The position numbers were made by a program, and so were the translations under genes. Under the pieces are notes generated by a model, which did not search any database, was not told the DNA's origin, and saw only the letters and a list, made by a program, of their open reading frames with translations. Positions 16,360 to 25,382 of a DNA stretch of 50,141 nt are shown here, one piece after another (position 1 is the stretch's first letter; every line of letters begins with the position of its first letter). Location of the stretch: the NCBI GenBank assembly GCA_023443285.1, contig JAEZVB010000030.1, positions 1 through 50,141 on the forward strand, in the 5' to 3' direction. The stretch comes from Bacillota bacterium (GTDB lineage Bacteria; Bacillota; Negativicutes; Sporomusales; Sporomusaceae).

Positions 16360-17176
16360 TCGGCGACAGGGATGTTTTTTACTTATTGTTGTTATTTTTC
16401 TATTAGTTTTGTCATCCGCGGTGGTCAGTACTACTGCTGTGGTGGCAGGCCGCAATTGTAATCGTGGTGCGATTAGTTCGCTTGCTGATGTGCCTATCCT
16501 AAACTATCATAAAGTGGATAATTTTTATCATGCGTTATCAATAGCACCTGAAGAATTTGAAGAACAAATGGCTTATTTATCGGAAAACGGTTTTACGACA
16601 ATAACTCCTGATCAGTTGATGGCTTATCTCAATCAGGACAAAGCATTGCCGGAGAAACCTATTTTGATTACTTTTGATGATGGTTATTTGGATAACTATA
16701 CCAATGCTTATCCTATCATGAAAAAGTATGGCTTCACTGCTACGATTTTTTTAGTAACAAATAAGGTAGGACATGAGGAGAACTTCATGACCTGGGATCA
16801 AGTGCGAACTATGCAAAAAGACGGTTTTGTTTTTGGTTCACATACAGTATCTCATGCCGCTTTGACAAAAGTTTCTCATGACCAGGCTATGATGGAACTC
16901 AGTGATTCGCGAAAAGAGATGGAACACCAACTAGGGGTTAAAACACGTTATTTTGCTTATCCTACCGGCGTATACAACCACCAGATTGAAGAAATGGTTA
17001 AGCTGGCAGGTTATAAAGCTGCCTTTACTATTCGTTATGGACAGGCGGGAGCTGAAAGCAATCCCTACGCTCTTGAACGCATACCGATCTTTAGAGGGCA
17101 ACATACATTTCGAAGCTTTTTTGTTAGGCTTAATGCGGCACCGATATTGGAACGTTTTGGGCTAATAAGGAATTAA
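16346..17176 (+). CDS. Membrane-anchored polysaccharide deacetylase (NodB fold)
   Basis: An N-terminal hydrophobic segment (about residues 9-34) would export or anchor the protein. The NodB domain has the catalytic aspartates in ITFDDGYLDNY, the metal-binding SHTVSHAAL histidines, and FAYPTGVYN. The form resembles the YadE/PgaB-like group that removes acetyl groups from extracellular or wall polysaccharides; the substrate is not evident. Start GTG 16346 has GGGAGG upstream and lies inside lgt, so the two are coupled. Confidence 0.85.
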   Translation: MIPISRRQGCFLLIVVIFLLVLSSAVVSTTAVVAGRNCNRGAISSLADVPILNYHKVDNFYHALSIAPEEFEEQMAYLSENGFTTITPDQLMAYLNQDKALPEKPILITFDDGYLDNYTNAYPIMKKYGFTATIFLVTNKVGHEENFMTWDQVRTMQKDGFVFGSHTVSHAALTKVSHDQAMMELSDSRKEMEHQLGVKTRYFAYPTGVYNHQIEEMVKLAGYKAAFTIRYGQAGAESNPYALERIPIFRGQHTFRSFFVRLNAAPILERFGLIRN

Positions 17177-17222
17177 ATTTATTTAATACATAGGACTTAA
17201 GTCCAATTTTTAGTTTTTTTAG

Positions 17223-17253
17223 AATCCTGCAATTTTTAGGCAGGATTTTTTTT
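17223..17253 (+). terminator. Rho-independent terminator before the dcw cluster
   Basis: AATCCTGC (17223-17230) pairs with GCAGGATT (17240-17247), followed by a run of T. It separates the lgt transcript from mraZ. Confidence 0.8.
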
Positions 17254-17275
17254 ATTTACCAAGAATAAACTAAAA

Positions 17276-17300
17276 AGTGGTATAGAGTGGTGTAAAGTGG
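17276..17300 (+). promoter_or_regulatory. MraZ operator: three AGTGG boxes at 10-bp period
   Basis: AGTGG occurs at 17276, 17286 and 17296, exactly one helical turn apart, 32 nt upstream of mraZ. MraZ is known to bind direct GTGG/TGGG-type repeats with this phasing in front of its own operon, so this is very likely its autorepression site. Confidence 0.8.
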
Positions 17301-17331
17301 TTGAGATCTCTTATATGGTGGTGATACAGCC

Positions 17332-17763
17332 GTGTTTATGGGTGAATATTTACATACCGTTGACAACAAAGGACGGCTGATTTTCCCTGCTAAGTTTCGG
17401 GAAGAGTTGGGAGAAGTATTTATTGCCACTAAAGGATTAGATAATTGCTTATTTGTATATACCCGCAATGAGTGGGCTATCCTAGAAGAAAAATTAAAAA
17501 AGCTACCTTTAGCCAAACCCGAAGCTAGAGCCTTTGTACGTTTTTTCTTTTCGGGAGCCGCCGAACTGGAATGTGACAAACAGGGAAGAGTGTTGTTGCC
17601 AACGAATTTGCGCGAGCATGCGCACTTAGATAAAGACGTTGTAGTAATCGGTGTGTCAACTCGAATTGAGGTTTGGGACAAGGTGGCCTGGGATGAGTAT
17701 AACCAGAAGGTTAGTCCTACGGTTGCTGAAATTGCTGAAAATCTCGCCGACTTGGGTATTTAA
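17332..17763 (+). CDS. mraZ: Transcriptional regulator MraZ
   Basis: Ring-forming DNA-binding protein of the AbrB/MazE-like fold and first gene of the division/cell-wall cluster. The two repeats are visible as GEYLHTVDNKGRLIFPAKFRE at the N-terminus and AELECDKQGRVLLPTNLRE at about residue 80. The GTG start at 17332 gives MFMGEY, the usual beginning. 143 aa is standard. Phased AGTGG boxes upstream point to self-regulation. Confidence 0.95.
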   Translation: MFMGEYLHTVDNKGRLIFPAKFREELGEVFIATKGLDNCLFVYTRNEWAILEEKLKKLPLAKPEARAFVRFFFSGAAELECDKQGRVLLPTNLREHAHLDKDVVVIGVSTRIEVWDKVAWDEYNQKVSPTVAEIAENLADLGI

Positions 17764-17787
17764 TTATAACCGAAACGAGTGGTTAAA

Positions 17788-18726
17788 ATGCAAAGCCAAT
17801 TTGAACATACCAGCGTACTACTGGAAGAAAGTGTTGACGGAGTTTTTTTAAGTCCCCAGGGTATTTATGTAGATTGCACGCTAGGTGGAGGCGGTCACTC
17901 CTCTTGCCTGGCCGGTCGTCTGTCTTCAGAGGGCTGGTTGATTGCTATTGACCAAGACCCGGCGGCCATCCAGGCAGGGCGGCAGAGGTTAGAAAAGTCC
18001 GCTTGCCGTGTTAGTATTGTACAAGATAACTTTAGTAAATTAGGTTCTATTCTTGACCGGCTAGAAACTGGTTTGGTAGATGGAATTTTGTTTGATTTAG
18101 GTGTTTCGTCGCATCAATTGGATGTTGCTGAAAGAGGGTTTTCCTATATGCAGGATGCACCGCTTGATATGCGGATGAATCCTGAGGCCGATTTTTCGGC
18201 CTATGATGTAGTTAATACCTATGACGAAAAGCGATTGTCCGACATTATTGCCAGTTACGGTGAAGAACGCTGGGCGAAACGAATTGCCAAGTTTCTAGTT
18301 GAAAGTAGAAAAAATGCCAATATAGAAACAACTGGGCAACTAGTGGAGGTTATCAAAAAAGCCATTCCTGCCGGCGCTCGCAGAGATGGGCCGCATCCGG
18401 CCAAGCGAACATTCCAAGCCATTCGCATAGAAGTTAATAATGAACTTGGGATTCTGAAGGATACTTTTATTACTGCGGTGGAAAGGTTAAAGCCCGGAGG
18501 ACGCATTGGGATTATAACTTTTCATTCGCTGGAAGACCGGATTGCTAAACAGACATTGCAAGAACTAGCGAAAACGTGTATTTGCCCACCGCAATTGCCG
18601 GTGTGCATGTGCAATACTAAACCTAAAGTAAAGATTTTAAGAAAACCTACAGTACCATCCGGAGATGAGCTTGAACACAATCCGCGGGCTCGCAGTGCCA
18701 AGCTGCGGCTAGCAGAAAAGTTATAA
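17788..18726 (+). CDS. rsmH: 16S rRNA (cytosine1402-N4)-methyltransferase RsmH
   Basis: Methylates C1402 in the ribosomal P site. SFEHTSVLLEE-type N-terminus, DCTLGGGGHS as SAM-binding motif I, DGILFDLGVSSHQLD and GRIGIITFHSLEDR are all present; 312 aa. The ribosome-binding site is weak, with GAGTGG six bases before ATG 17788. A GTG at 17779 is the other in-frame option. Its place between mraZ and ftsL is the classical one. Confidence 0.94.
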   Translation: MQSQFEHTSVLLEESVDGVFLSPQGIYVDCTLGGGGHSSCLAGRLSSEGWLIAIDQDPAAIQAGRQRLEKSACRVSIVQDNFSKLGSILDRLETGLVDGILFDLGVSSHQLDVAERGFSYMQDAPLDMRMNPEADFSAYDVVNTYDEKRLSDIIASYGEERWAKRIAKFLVESRKNANIETTGQLVEVIKKAIPAGARRDGPHPAKRTFQAIRIEVNNELGILKDTFITAVERLKPGGRIGIITFHSLEDRIAKQTLQELAKTCICPPQLPVCMCNTKPKVKILRKPTVPSGDELEHNPRARSAKLRLAEKL

Positions 18727-18762
18727 TGACATTGTTCTAAATTGTAAGGGGGAACAATAATA

Positions 18763-19221
18763 ATGTTAGTACAGAAAAAACAGGAATTACATGTTTTCGA
18801 ACAAGAAGCCGCCTTGCCGAAGCCTAAGATTGTCCGAAAAGCGGATAAGCGATTGCGTGTTAAGTGTCTGATGTTGGTAATCGTAGTTGCTGTAATGGCA
18901 GCAGTTACTACCATGCAAAGTGCTGCTATTATTCAAGCAGGCTATGATCTGGTAAAGGTCAAAAGCCAGGTAGCTAAAATCGAAAAAGAAAACGAACTTT
19001 TACGTCTTGATATTTCTAAACTTAAATCACCACAACGCATCGAAGAATTTGCTACTAAGAATTTGGGGATGGTTGTGCCTAGAAATGCTTATTACGCAAC
19101 AACGGTTATGCCTGAACCCAATCAGCCGCAAACTATAGTAGATGCTGGCAATCTTGGGATTGCTGAGAAATTGTTAAGCGCAATCAAGGTTAACACTGCG
19201 GAGGCGAGTAAAGGACGGTAA
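18763..19221 (+). CDS. ftsL: Cell division protein FtsL
   Basis: Bitopic membrane protein of the divisome. A basic cytoplasmic N-terminus of about 43 residues is followed by one transmembrane helix (LMLVIVVAVMAAVTT) and a coiled-coil region with LVKVKSQVAKIEKENELLRL, as in FtsL/DivIC-type proteins. Sequence conservation is always low in this family, so the call rests on topology, 152-aa size and position between rsmH and the class B penicillin-binding protein. GGGGGAAC precedes the start. Confidence 0.8.
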   Translation: MLVQKKQELHVFEQEAALPKPKIVRKADKRLRVKCLMLVIVVAVMAAVTTMQSAAIIQAGYDLVKVKSQVAKIEKENELLRLDISKLKSPQRIEEFATKNLGMVVPRNAYYATTVMPEPNQPQTIVDAGNLGIAEKLLSAIKVNTAEASKGR

Positions 19222-19246
19222 TCTGAATATTGGAGGAGATAAATAA

Positions 19247-21334
19247 GTGGCAACTGTTTCGCATGTTACCATAAGAAAAAGAGTAGCATTACTTTTTCTT
19301 GTAGTATCGGTAATTATGATGGGGTTGATTGGTCGCTTGCTATATCTCCAATTTTATAAAAGCGCCTGGTTATCTGAAAATGCTATTGACCAGCGCATAC
19401 GCGAAATTCCAGTTGAAGCTAAACGAGGCATCATTTACGATAGAAACGGACGGGAACTTGCAGTTAGTGTTAGTACTGAGTCTGTTTACGCAATACCTGC
19501 CGAAATACGTAACGTTGAAGAAACAGCAGCCAAACTGGCTGCTATTTTGGCTTTAGATGAAGACAATCTTATAAAGAAACTGAAAAGGCGCCAGGCATTT
19601 ACTTGGTTAAAACGTAAGATTGAACCAGAAATTGGGCGTCAAGTACAAATGCTTAATCTACCTGGTGTTGGTCTTACTCAGGAAAACCGGCGACATTATC
19701 CTCATGATAATTTAGCAGCCCATGTTTTGGGCTTTAATGGTATTGACAGTCAAGGCCTTGATGGCGTAGAAATGACGTTTGACAGTTACTTAAAAGGCCG
19801 TTCAGGCAGTATCGTTATCGAGTATGATGCCAGAGGCCGGGAAATACCTAATGCATCGCATCGTTTTTCACCGCCGGTCGAAGGGCATAATATTTATCTT
19901 ACTATTGATTTGGTTATTCAACAGATTGTTGAGCGGGAACTAGACCGAGTAATGAAGGAAACACAAGCTAAAGCTGTTACTATCATTGCTATTGATCCAA
20001 GAGATGGAAGTATCTTAGCATTGGCAAACAGGCCGGACTATAATCCAAACAAATTCAACGAGTATTCCCCTAAATTATGGCGGAATATTGCCATTTCAAA
20101 TTCTTACGAGCCTGGGTCAACTTTTAAGATTATTACTACCTCAGCGGTCATGTCTGAACATGTTGTTAAGCTTGAAGAAAAGTTCTTTGATCCAGGAGAA
20201 GTGGAAGTGCAAGGTCGCAATATTCATTGTTGGAAACATGGCGGGCATGGGAGTCAGACTTTTACCGAAGTGGTTCAGAACTCTTGTAATGTTGGCTTTG
20301 TTAATGTAGGATTACGCTTAGGACGGGATTCGTTTTACCGCTATATTGATGCTTTTGGTTTTGGACAGCACACTAATATTGATTTGCCGGGGGAAGCAAA
20401 AGGCATCCTCATTGACCGCGCTAAAATAACACCAATTAATATTGCTACTATGTCTATCGGACAGAGTATAGCGGTTACGCCTATTCAATTAGTTACGGCA
20501 GCGGCGGCGGTAGCTAATGATGGTAAACTGCTGCGGCCGCAGATTGTAAGGGAAGTTAAGGATAAATCAGGACAATTAATCAGAGGATTTCAGCCAGATG
20601 TTGTCAGGCAAGTGCTGGATACTTCTACTACAGCGCAGGTTAAAGAAATATTGGAGTCAGTAGTAGCAAAGGGTACTGGAAGAAATGCGTACATAGATGG
20701 CTTTAAGATTGCCGGCAAGACAGGTACAGCCCAAAAAGTGGGGGCGGGTGGTTATTTGCCGGATAAGTATGTGGCTTCATTTATTGGTTTTGCGCCTGCT
20801 GATAACCCACAAGTGGCCATGTTAATTGTAATTGACGAGCCTGTTGGTTTATACTATGGAGGGCAGATTGCTGCGCCAGTATTTGGTGCTGTAATGAAAG
20901 ACGTGTTACAGTATCTAAAAGTCAATCCTCAGTTTTCGACAGAGGTCAAAACAGAGAATGAACAATCGCATATACTGGTGCCCAGTGTTATAAATTTGCG
21001 TGTACCAGAAGCAGTAAAGGAGCTGGAAAAGGCTGGTCTATCTCCTCGCATTGAAGAGGACGGGGATAGGGTTGTTGATCAAATTCCGAAACCAGGCAGC
21101 CGTATTCCAAAAGGCGGAGGTGTGCTGCTTTATACTATGACACCAAGATATTCGCCTGGTGAAGTTACTGTACCAGATGTAACGGGGCGGACGCAGCGGG
21201 AAGCGTCCGACTTATTAGCAGAGTTGGGTTTGGCAATCAATCCGGTAGGCGCAAATGGTCATGCCGCTAAACAAGACCCGTTGGCAGGTACTAAAGTGCT
21301 TTCCGGCACAAGCATTACAATCTTCTTTGAATAG
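19247..21334 (+). CDS. spoVD: Class B penicillin-binding protein with two PASTA domains (FtsI/SpoVD type)
   Basis: Septal peptidoglycan transpeptidase. One N-terminal transmembrane helix (residues 12-32), a dimerisation domain, then the transpeptidase with GSTFK (Ser291), SCN (Ser346) and KTGTA (Lys491). The C-terminal 130 residues contain two PASTA repeats, VPSVINLRVPEAV and VPDVTGRTQREAS. GTG 19247 is preceded by GGAGGAG. In spore formers this position can hold FtsI/Pbp2B, SpoVD or both; only one gene is present, so it may serve division and spore cortex alike. The symbol is tentative. Confidence 0.85.
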   Translation: MATVSHVTIRKRVALLFLVVSVIMMGLIGRLLYLQFYKSAWLSENAIDQRIREIPVEAKRGIIYDRNGRELAVSVSTESVYAIPAEIRNVEETAAKLAAILALDEDNLIKKLKRRQAFTWLKRKIEPEIGRQVQMLNLPGVGLTQENRRHYPHDNLAAHVLGFNGIDSQGLDGVEMTFDSYLKGRSGSIVIEYDARGREIPNASHRFSPPVEGHNIYLTIDLVIQQIVERELDRVMKETQAKAVTIIAIDPRDGSILALANRPDYNPNKFNEYSPKLWRNIAISNSYEPGSTFKIITTSAVMSEHVVKLEEKFFDPGEVEVQGRNIHCWKHGGHGSQTFTEVVQNSCNVGFVNVGLRLGRDSFYRYIDAFGFGQHTNIDLPGEAKGILIDRAKITPINIATMSIGQSIAVTPIQLVTAAAAVANDGKLLRPQIVREVKDKSGQLIRGFQPDVVRQVLDTSTTAQVKEILESVVAKGTGRNAYIDGFKIAGKTGTAQKVGAGGYLPDKYVASFIGFAPADNPQVAMLIVIDEPVGLYYGGQIAAPVFGAVMKDVLQYLKVNPQFSTEVKTENEQSHILVPSVINLRVPEAVKELEKAGLSPRIEEDGDRVVDQIPKPGSRIPKGGGVLLYTMTPRYSPGEVTVPDVTGRTQREASDLLAELGLAINPVGANGHAAKQDPLAGTKVLSGTSITIFFE

Positions 21335-21420
21335 CGCGTTAAAATTAGTAATAATGGTAAAAATAATATAAAACGTCATAATTAGGCATAATTTTTTGCA
21401 TTTGGGCAGGAGGAATTTAC

Positions 21421-22932
21421 ATGGCCAAGAATTTAAAACAACTAACGGCATTATTATCAGATAGTAAAGTTTGCGGACAGCTTGATCAAACCATTGAAGC
21501 TGTGGCACATGATTCCCGCAAAGTGGTTCCAGGGACGTTGTTCTTTTGCTTAAGCGGTGTTCATGTTGACGGTCATGATTATATTGCTGAAGCTGTGCGG
21601 CGTGGTGCAGTTGCTGTGGTAGTGGAAAGAGATGTGACTGCAGTAGCCGATAAGATTACAATAATTAAGGTTAAAGACACCCGGGTGGCAATGCAGGTCA
21701 TTGTACCTTGCTTTTTTGATTATCCTGGATATAAGCTTCGCATGATTGGCGTAACTGGTACCAATGGAAAAACTACGACTACTTATTTAATTCGAGATAT
21801 TTTACGCAAAGCTGGTCATAAAACCGGCTTGATTGGGACTATCCAAACCCTTATTGAAGATAAGGCAATACCGATAAAAAATACCACACCTGATGTTATT
21901 GAACTGCAAAGTATGTTGGCAGAAATGGTCAGTAGCGGTATGAAGTATGCCATCATGGAAGTTTCTTCTCATGCTTTGGCGTTACATCGGATAGCTGGTT
22001 GTGAGTTCGATGTCGCTATATTTACCAATATGACCCAGGATCATTTGGATTTTCATCAGACGTTTGAAAAGTACATTGACGCAAAAGCCGAATTGTTCCG
22101 CAGCTTGAGCAAAGACACCAATACCAAAACCGGTAAAACAGCAGTCATCAATCTCGATGATAATGCCGGGCATATAATGGTGAAAAATGCTGCTTGTCCT
22201 GTAATTAGTTATGCTGTTAAGAATGCGGGCGTTTTGATGGCCGACAATGTTAAAGTCAAAGAAACTGGATCAAGTTTCCAAGTGAAAGGTCCATTTGGAA
22301 CCATGGAATTGTCACTTAGTATCACCGGTATGTTTAATGTATATAATGTTTTGGCGGCGATAGGTGCTGTTTTGGCAGAGGGGGTTACTCCCGATGTAAT
22401 CAAACAGGCTTTAGAGAGTTTTACCAGCGTACCAGGGCGGTTTGAACTAGTGCAGGCAGGCCAGCCATTTACGGTGATAGTGGATTATGCTCATACGCCT
22501 GATGGCTTGGAAAATGTACTTAAAACGGCAAAGCAATTTGTTCAAGGTAAAATCATTGTGGTTTTTGGTTGTGGTGGTGACCGCGACCGCACAAAACGCC
22601 CAATTATGGGTAAAATAGCGGTTCAATATGGTGATATAGTTCTTGCAACATCAGATAATCCGCGGAGCGAAGATCCTGTAAAAATACTGGAAGATGTTGA
22701 AGGTGGTATCAAGGAGGCACTTTGTGGCAAAAACACCGGTAAAAATTATGAGGTAATTCCTGATCGGCGCCAGGCCATTAGCCGGGCTATTCGTATGGCG
22801 AAACCGCAAGATGTTATACTTATTGCGGGTAAAGGTCATGAAACCTATCAAATTTTACATGATAGAACAATTGATTTTGATGACAGGCAAGTAGCGCGTG
22901 AAGTCATCAAGGAGATGAGAGAGAATGGCTGA
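21421..22932 (+). CDS. murE: UDP-MurNAc-tripeptide synthetase MurE (meso-diaminopimelate adding)
   Basis: Adds the third amino acid of the stem peptide. The ATP-binding loop GVTGTNGKTTTT lies near residues 112-123. The substrate-specificity motif DNPR is at 412-415, which predicts meso-diaminopimelate rather than lysine. Length 503 aa is normal. AGGAGG precedes ATG 21421. murF starts inside the last codons, 8 nt before the stop. Confidence 0.95.
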   Translation: MAKNLKQLTALLSDSKVCGQLDQTIEAVAHDSRKVVPGTLFFCLSGVHVDGHDYIAEAVRRGAVAVVVERDVTAVADKITIIKVKDTRVAMQVIVPCFFDYPGYKLRMIGVTGTNGKTTTTYLIRDILRKAGHKTGLIGTIQTLIEDKAIPIKNTTPDVIELQSMLAEMVSSGMKYAIMEVSSHALALHRIAGCEFDVAIFTNMTQDHLDFHQTFEKYIDAKAELFRSLSKDTNTKTGKTAVINLDDNAGHIMVKNAACPVISYAVKNAGVLMADNVKVKETGSSFQVKGPFGTMELSLSITGMFNVYNVLAAIGAVLAEGVTPDVIKQALESFTSVPGRFELVQAGQPFTVIVDYAHTPDGLENVLKTAKQFVQGKIIVVFGCGGDRDRTKRPIMGKIAVQYGDIVLATSDNPRSEDPVKILEDVEGGIKEALCGKNTGKNYEVIPDRRQAISRAIRMAKPQDVILIAGKGHETYQILHDRTIDFDDRQVAREVIKEMRENG

Positions 22933-24289
22933 TTTTAATTTGACAGAAGTACTTAAGGCCACTGGGGGTCAGATAATTAATGCTGGTCGCCGCAAGCTGT
23001 TTAAGGGTATTTCGACTGATACCAGGAGCATTGAGACGGGTAATTTGTTTGTTGCCTTGGTGGGGGAGCGGTTTGACGGCAATGAATTTGCTGCTCAAGC
23101 GGTAGCTAACGGAGCAACAGGTTTAATTGTCAGCAAGACTGTAACTGTGCCTGACCATGTCACGGTAATACAAGTAACCAATACCTTGGCGGCATTACAG
23201 AGCCTGGCTAGGTTTCACCGCCAACGGTATTCTATTCCGGTGATTGCTGTAACTGGATCAAACGGTAAAACAACGACCAAAGACATGCTGGCTGCTGTAT
23301 TATCCAGCAAGTTCAAGGTGCTTAAGACCGAGGCTAATTTTAATAATGAGATAGGTTTGCCACTTACACTGCTTAAGCTTGAAGCAAGCCATGAGGTTGC
23401 GGTTGTTGAAATGGGAATGCGCTCTAGCGGCGAGATACGCGAACTTACTGAAATTGCCTTGCCAACTGTAGGAGTGGTGACAAATGTAGGTGAGACTCAT
23501 GTGGAAATTCTAGGTTCAATTGAAAACATTGCAGCGGCCAAAGCGGAACTTGTTGAGGCCATTGGCCACGATGATGTAGTGGTAATCAATGCCGATGACC
23601 CACATGTACGAAACATGCAGCATAAAACTCCAGGGCGAGTTGTATTTTTTGGATTAGGTTCAGACGCATTTGTCAGGGCTGAAAACATAACTTCCGGCAA
23701 AAACGGTGAATTGATTACAACCTTTGATTGCTGCAGTGCACGCGGTTCTTTTTCTGTCGAGTTACAGGCTGTAGGCATGCATAATGTTTATAATGCGCTT
23801 GCGGCTATTGCCGTAGGCTGGGAACTGGGCTTAAAGCCTAGCGAAATACAAAAAGGAATCAGTAATTTTGTTCCTGGAGCTATGCGATTTGAAATAAAGA
23901 AGTATGGTTCCTACACAGTTATCAATGATGTTTATAATGCGAGCCCATTGTCAATGGCAGCTGCGCTCACTACGTTAGCCAATATTAGCCAAGGACGTAA
24001 AATTGCTGTATTAGGTGATATGTTAGAGCTGGGTGATGCTGCGATTGAGGCTCATCGTAAAGTTGGCAGGCAGGCTGCAGAGCAAGGCGTGGATAGTATC
24101 ATAACCGTTGGGGAACTGGCAAAACATATTGCTGCTGCGGCCAGTGAACAGGGCGTGAAAACTACGCAATCTTTTTCTGATCATAAAGCGGCGATTGAAG
24201 CCCTGCGCAGTCTGATAAAACCTGGTGATTATATTCTGCTTAAAGGTTCGCGAGGGATGAAGATGGAAACTATGCTTGAAGCATTTTAA
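22925..24289 (+). CDS. murF: UDP-MurNAc-tripeptide--D-Ala-D-Ala ligase MurF
   Basis: ATP-dependent ligase that adds D-alanyl-D-alanine to complete the stem pentapeptide. VTGSNGKTTTKDML is the P-loop, EMGMRSSGEI and NDVYNASPLSM are further family motifs, and the C-terminal ligase domain includes LGDMLELG. 454 aa is typical. The gene overlaps murE. A 117-nt gap with a hairpin separates it from mraY. Confidence 0.95.
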   Translation: MADFNLTEVLKATGGQIINAGRRKLFKGISTDTRSIETGNLFVALVGERFDGNEFAAQAVANGATGLIVSKTVTVPDHVTVIQVTNTLAALQSLARFHRQRYSIPVIAVTGSNGKTTTKDMLAAVLSSKFKVLKTEANFNNEIGLPLTLLKLEASHEVAVVEMGMRSSGEIRELTEIALPTVGVVTNVGETHVEILGSIENIAAAKAELVEAIGHDDVVVINADDPHVRNMQHKTPGRVVFFGLGSDAFVRAENITSGKNGELITTFDCCSARGSFSVELQAVGMHNVYNALAAIAVGWELGLKPSEIQKGISNFVPGAMRFEIKKYGSYTVINDVYNASPLSMAAALTTLANISQGRKIAVLGDMLELGDAAIEAHRKVGRQAAEQGVDSIITVGELAKHIAAAASEQGVKTTQSFSDHKAAIEALRSLIKPGDYILLKGSRGMKMETMLEAF

Positions 24290-24333
24290 GCATAGATTAT
24301 TATAGCGAATCCATATATTTCGCATTAAAGAAG

Positions 24334-24370
24334 TTTGCAAGGTGCAAGCGGTAGTATATTCACCTGCAAA
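24334..24370. other. Stem-loop between murF and mraY
   Basis: TTTGCA-A-GGTG (24334-24344) pairs with CACC-TGCAAA (24361-24370) apart from one bulged A. No T tract follows directly, so it is more likely an mRNA-stability or processing element than a terminator. Confidence 0.4.
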
Positions 24371-24406
24371 AAGCTTTAAAACGTTGTAGCTATTTAGGAG
24401 GTTACC

Positions 24407-25381
24407 ATGCAAGAATTGTTGTATGCAGCTGCTATGGCATTTGTCATTGCCATAGCAGCTGGGCCGATCTTTATTCCCATGCTGAAGCGGCTGAAGTTTG
24501 GGCAAAGCATTAGAGAAGAAGGGCCTGAGAGTCATTATGCCAAAGCCGGCACACCGACGATGGGCGGGGTACTGATTTTGCTGGCTTTGGTTATTCCTGC
24601 TTTGGCCTTTGCGGGCAAAAACCCAGAAGTATTATTAGCCTTGTTTGTTACCTTAGGGCATGGCTTGATTGGCTTTTTGGATGATTTTATCAAGGTGGTA
24701 TTAAAACGTTCACTAGGTTTAAAAGCCCGGCAGAAGTTGCTGGGGCAGATAATTATGGCGTTAGCCTTGTCGTATATTGCCAGCATCTATTTTGGTCGTG
24801 GTACAGATATATGGATACCGGTATTAGGGGCAAGCGTTGACTTTGGGGTATTATACTATTTATTAATTTTTCTTGTCCTTGTCGGAACGACTAATGCGGT
24901 GAATCTAACTGATGGGCTTGATGGTTTGGCTGCCGGTACAACTACTGTGGCTGCACTTGCTTATACAGTAATTTCGCTGTATTTTGGCAAGCCATACTTA
25001 GCTATATTTTGTGTAGCCTTGGCAGGGGCATGTCTTGGTTTCTTACGATACAATGCTCACCCAGCCAAGGTATTCATGGGGGATACTGGTTCGCTGGCTT
25101 TGGGCGGAGCGCTGGCCGCAGTAGCCGTATTGACAAAAACCGAATTCTTGCTTGTTATTGTTGGCGGTGTATTTGTTATTGAAGCTTTGTCTGTCATTAT
25201 TCAAGTTGTCTCGTTTAAATCAACTGGCAAACGGGTATTCAAAATGAGTCCGATTCATCATCATTTTGAATTATCCGGTTGGTCGGAAACCAAAGTAGTA
25301 ATGGTATTCTGGTCGGCAGGAACACTGTTTGCTGCAATAGCGTTAAGTATCTTAGCAGTTAGCCGGGCGGGAGGTTTATAG
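24407..25381 (+). CDS. mraY: Phospho-MurNAc-pentapeptide transferase MraY
   Basis: Multi-helix membrane enzyme that makes lipid I from UDP-MurNAc-pentapeptide and undecaprenyl phosphate. KAGTPTMGG, the aspartate-rich FLDDFIK, NAVNLTDGLDGLA, FMGDTGSLALGG and the histidine cluster SPIHHHFE all appear in order. 324 aa matches the family. TTAGGAGG leads to ATG 24407. murD starts one base after its stop. Confidence 0.96.
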   Translation: MQELLYAAAMAFVIAIAAGPIFIPMLKRLKFGQSIREEGPESHYAKAGTPTMGGVLILLALVIPALAFAGKNPEVLLALFVTLGHGLIGFLDDFIKVVLKRSLGLKARQKLLGQIIMALALSYIASIYFGRGTDIWIPVLGASVDFGVLYYLLIFLVLVGTTNAVNLTDGLDGLAAGTTTVAALAYTVISLYFGKPYLAIFCVALAGACLGFLRYNAHPAKVFMGDTGSLALGGALAAVAVLTKTEFLLVIVGGVFVIEALSVIIQVVSFKSTGKRVFKMSPIHHHFELSGWSETKVVMVFWSAGTLFAAIALSILAVSRAGGL

Positions 25382-25382
25382 A

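Noticed and set aside
17193..17204. Palindrome GGACTTAAGTCC before the mraZ terminator
   Set aside because: No loop, no associated promoter and an established terminator next to it; probably part of the termination region.
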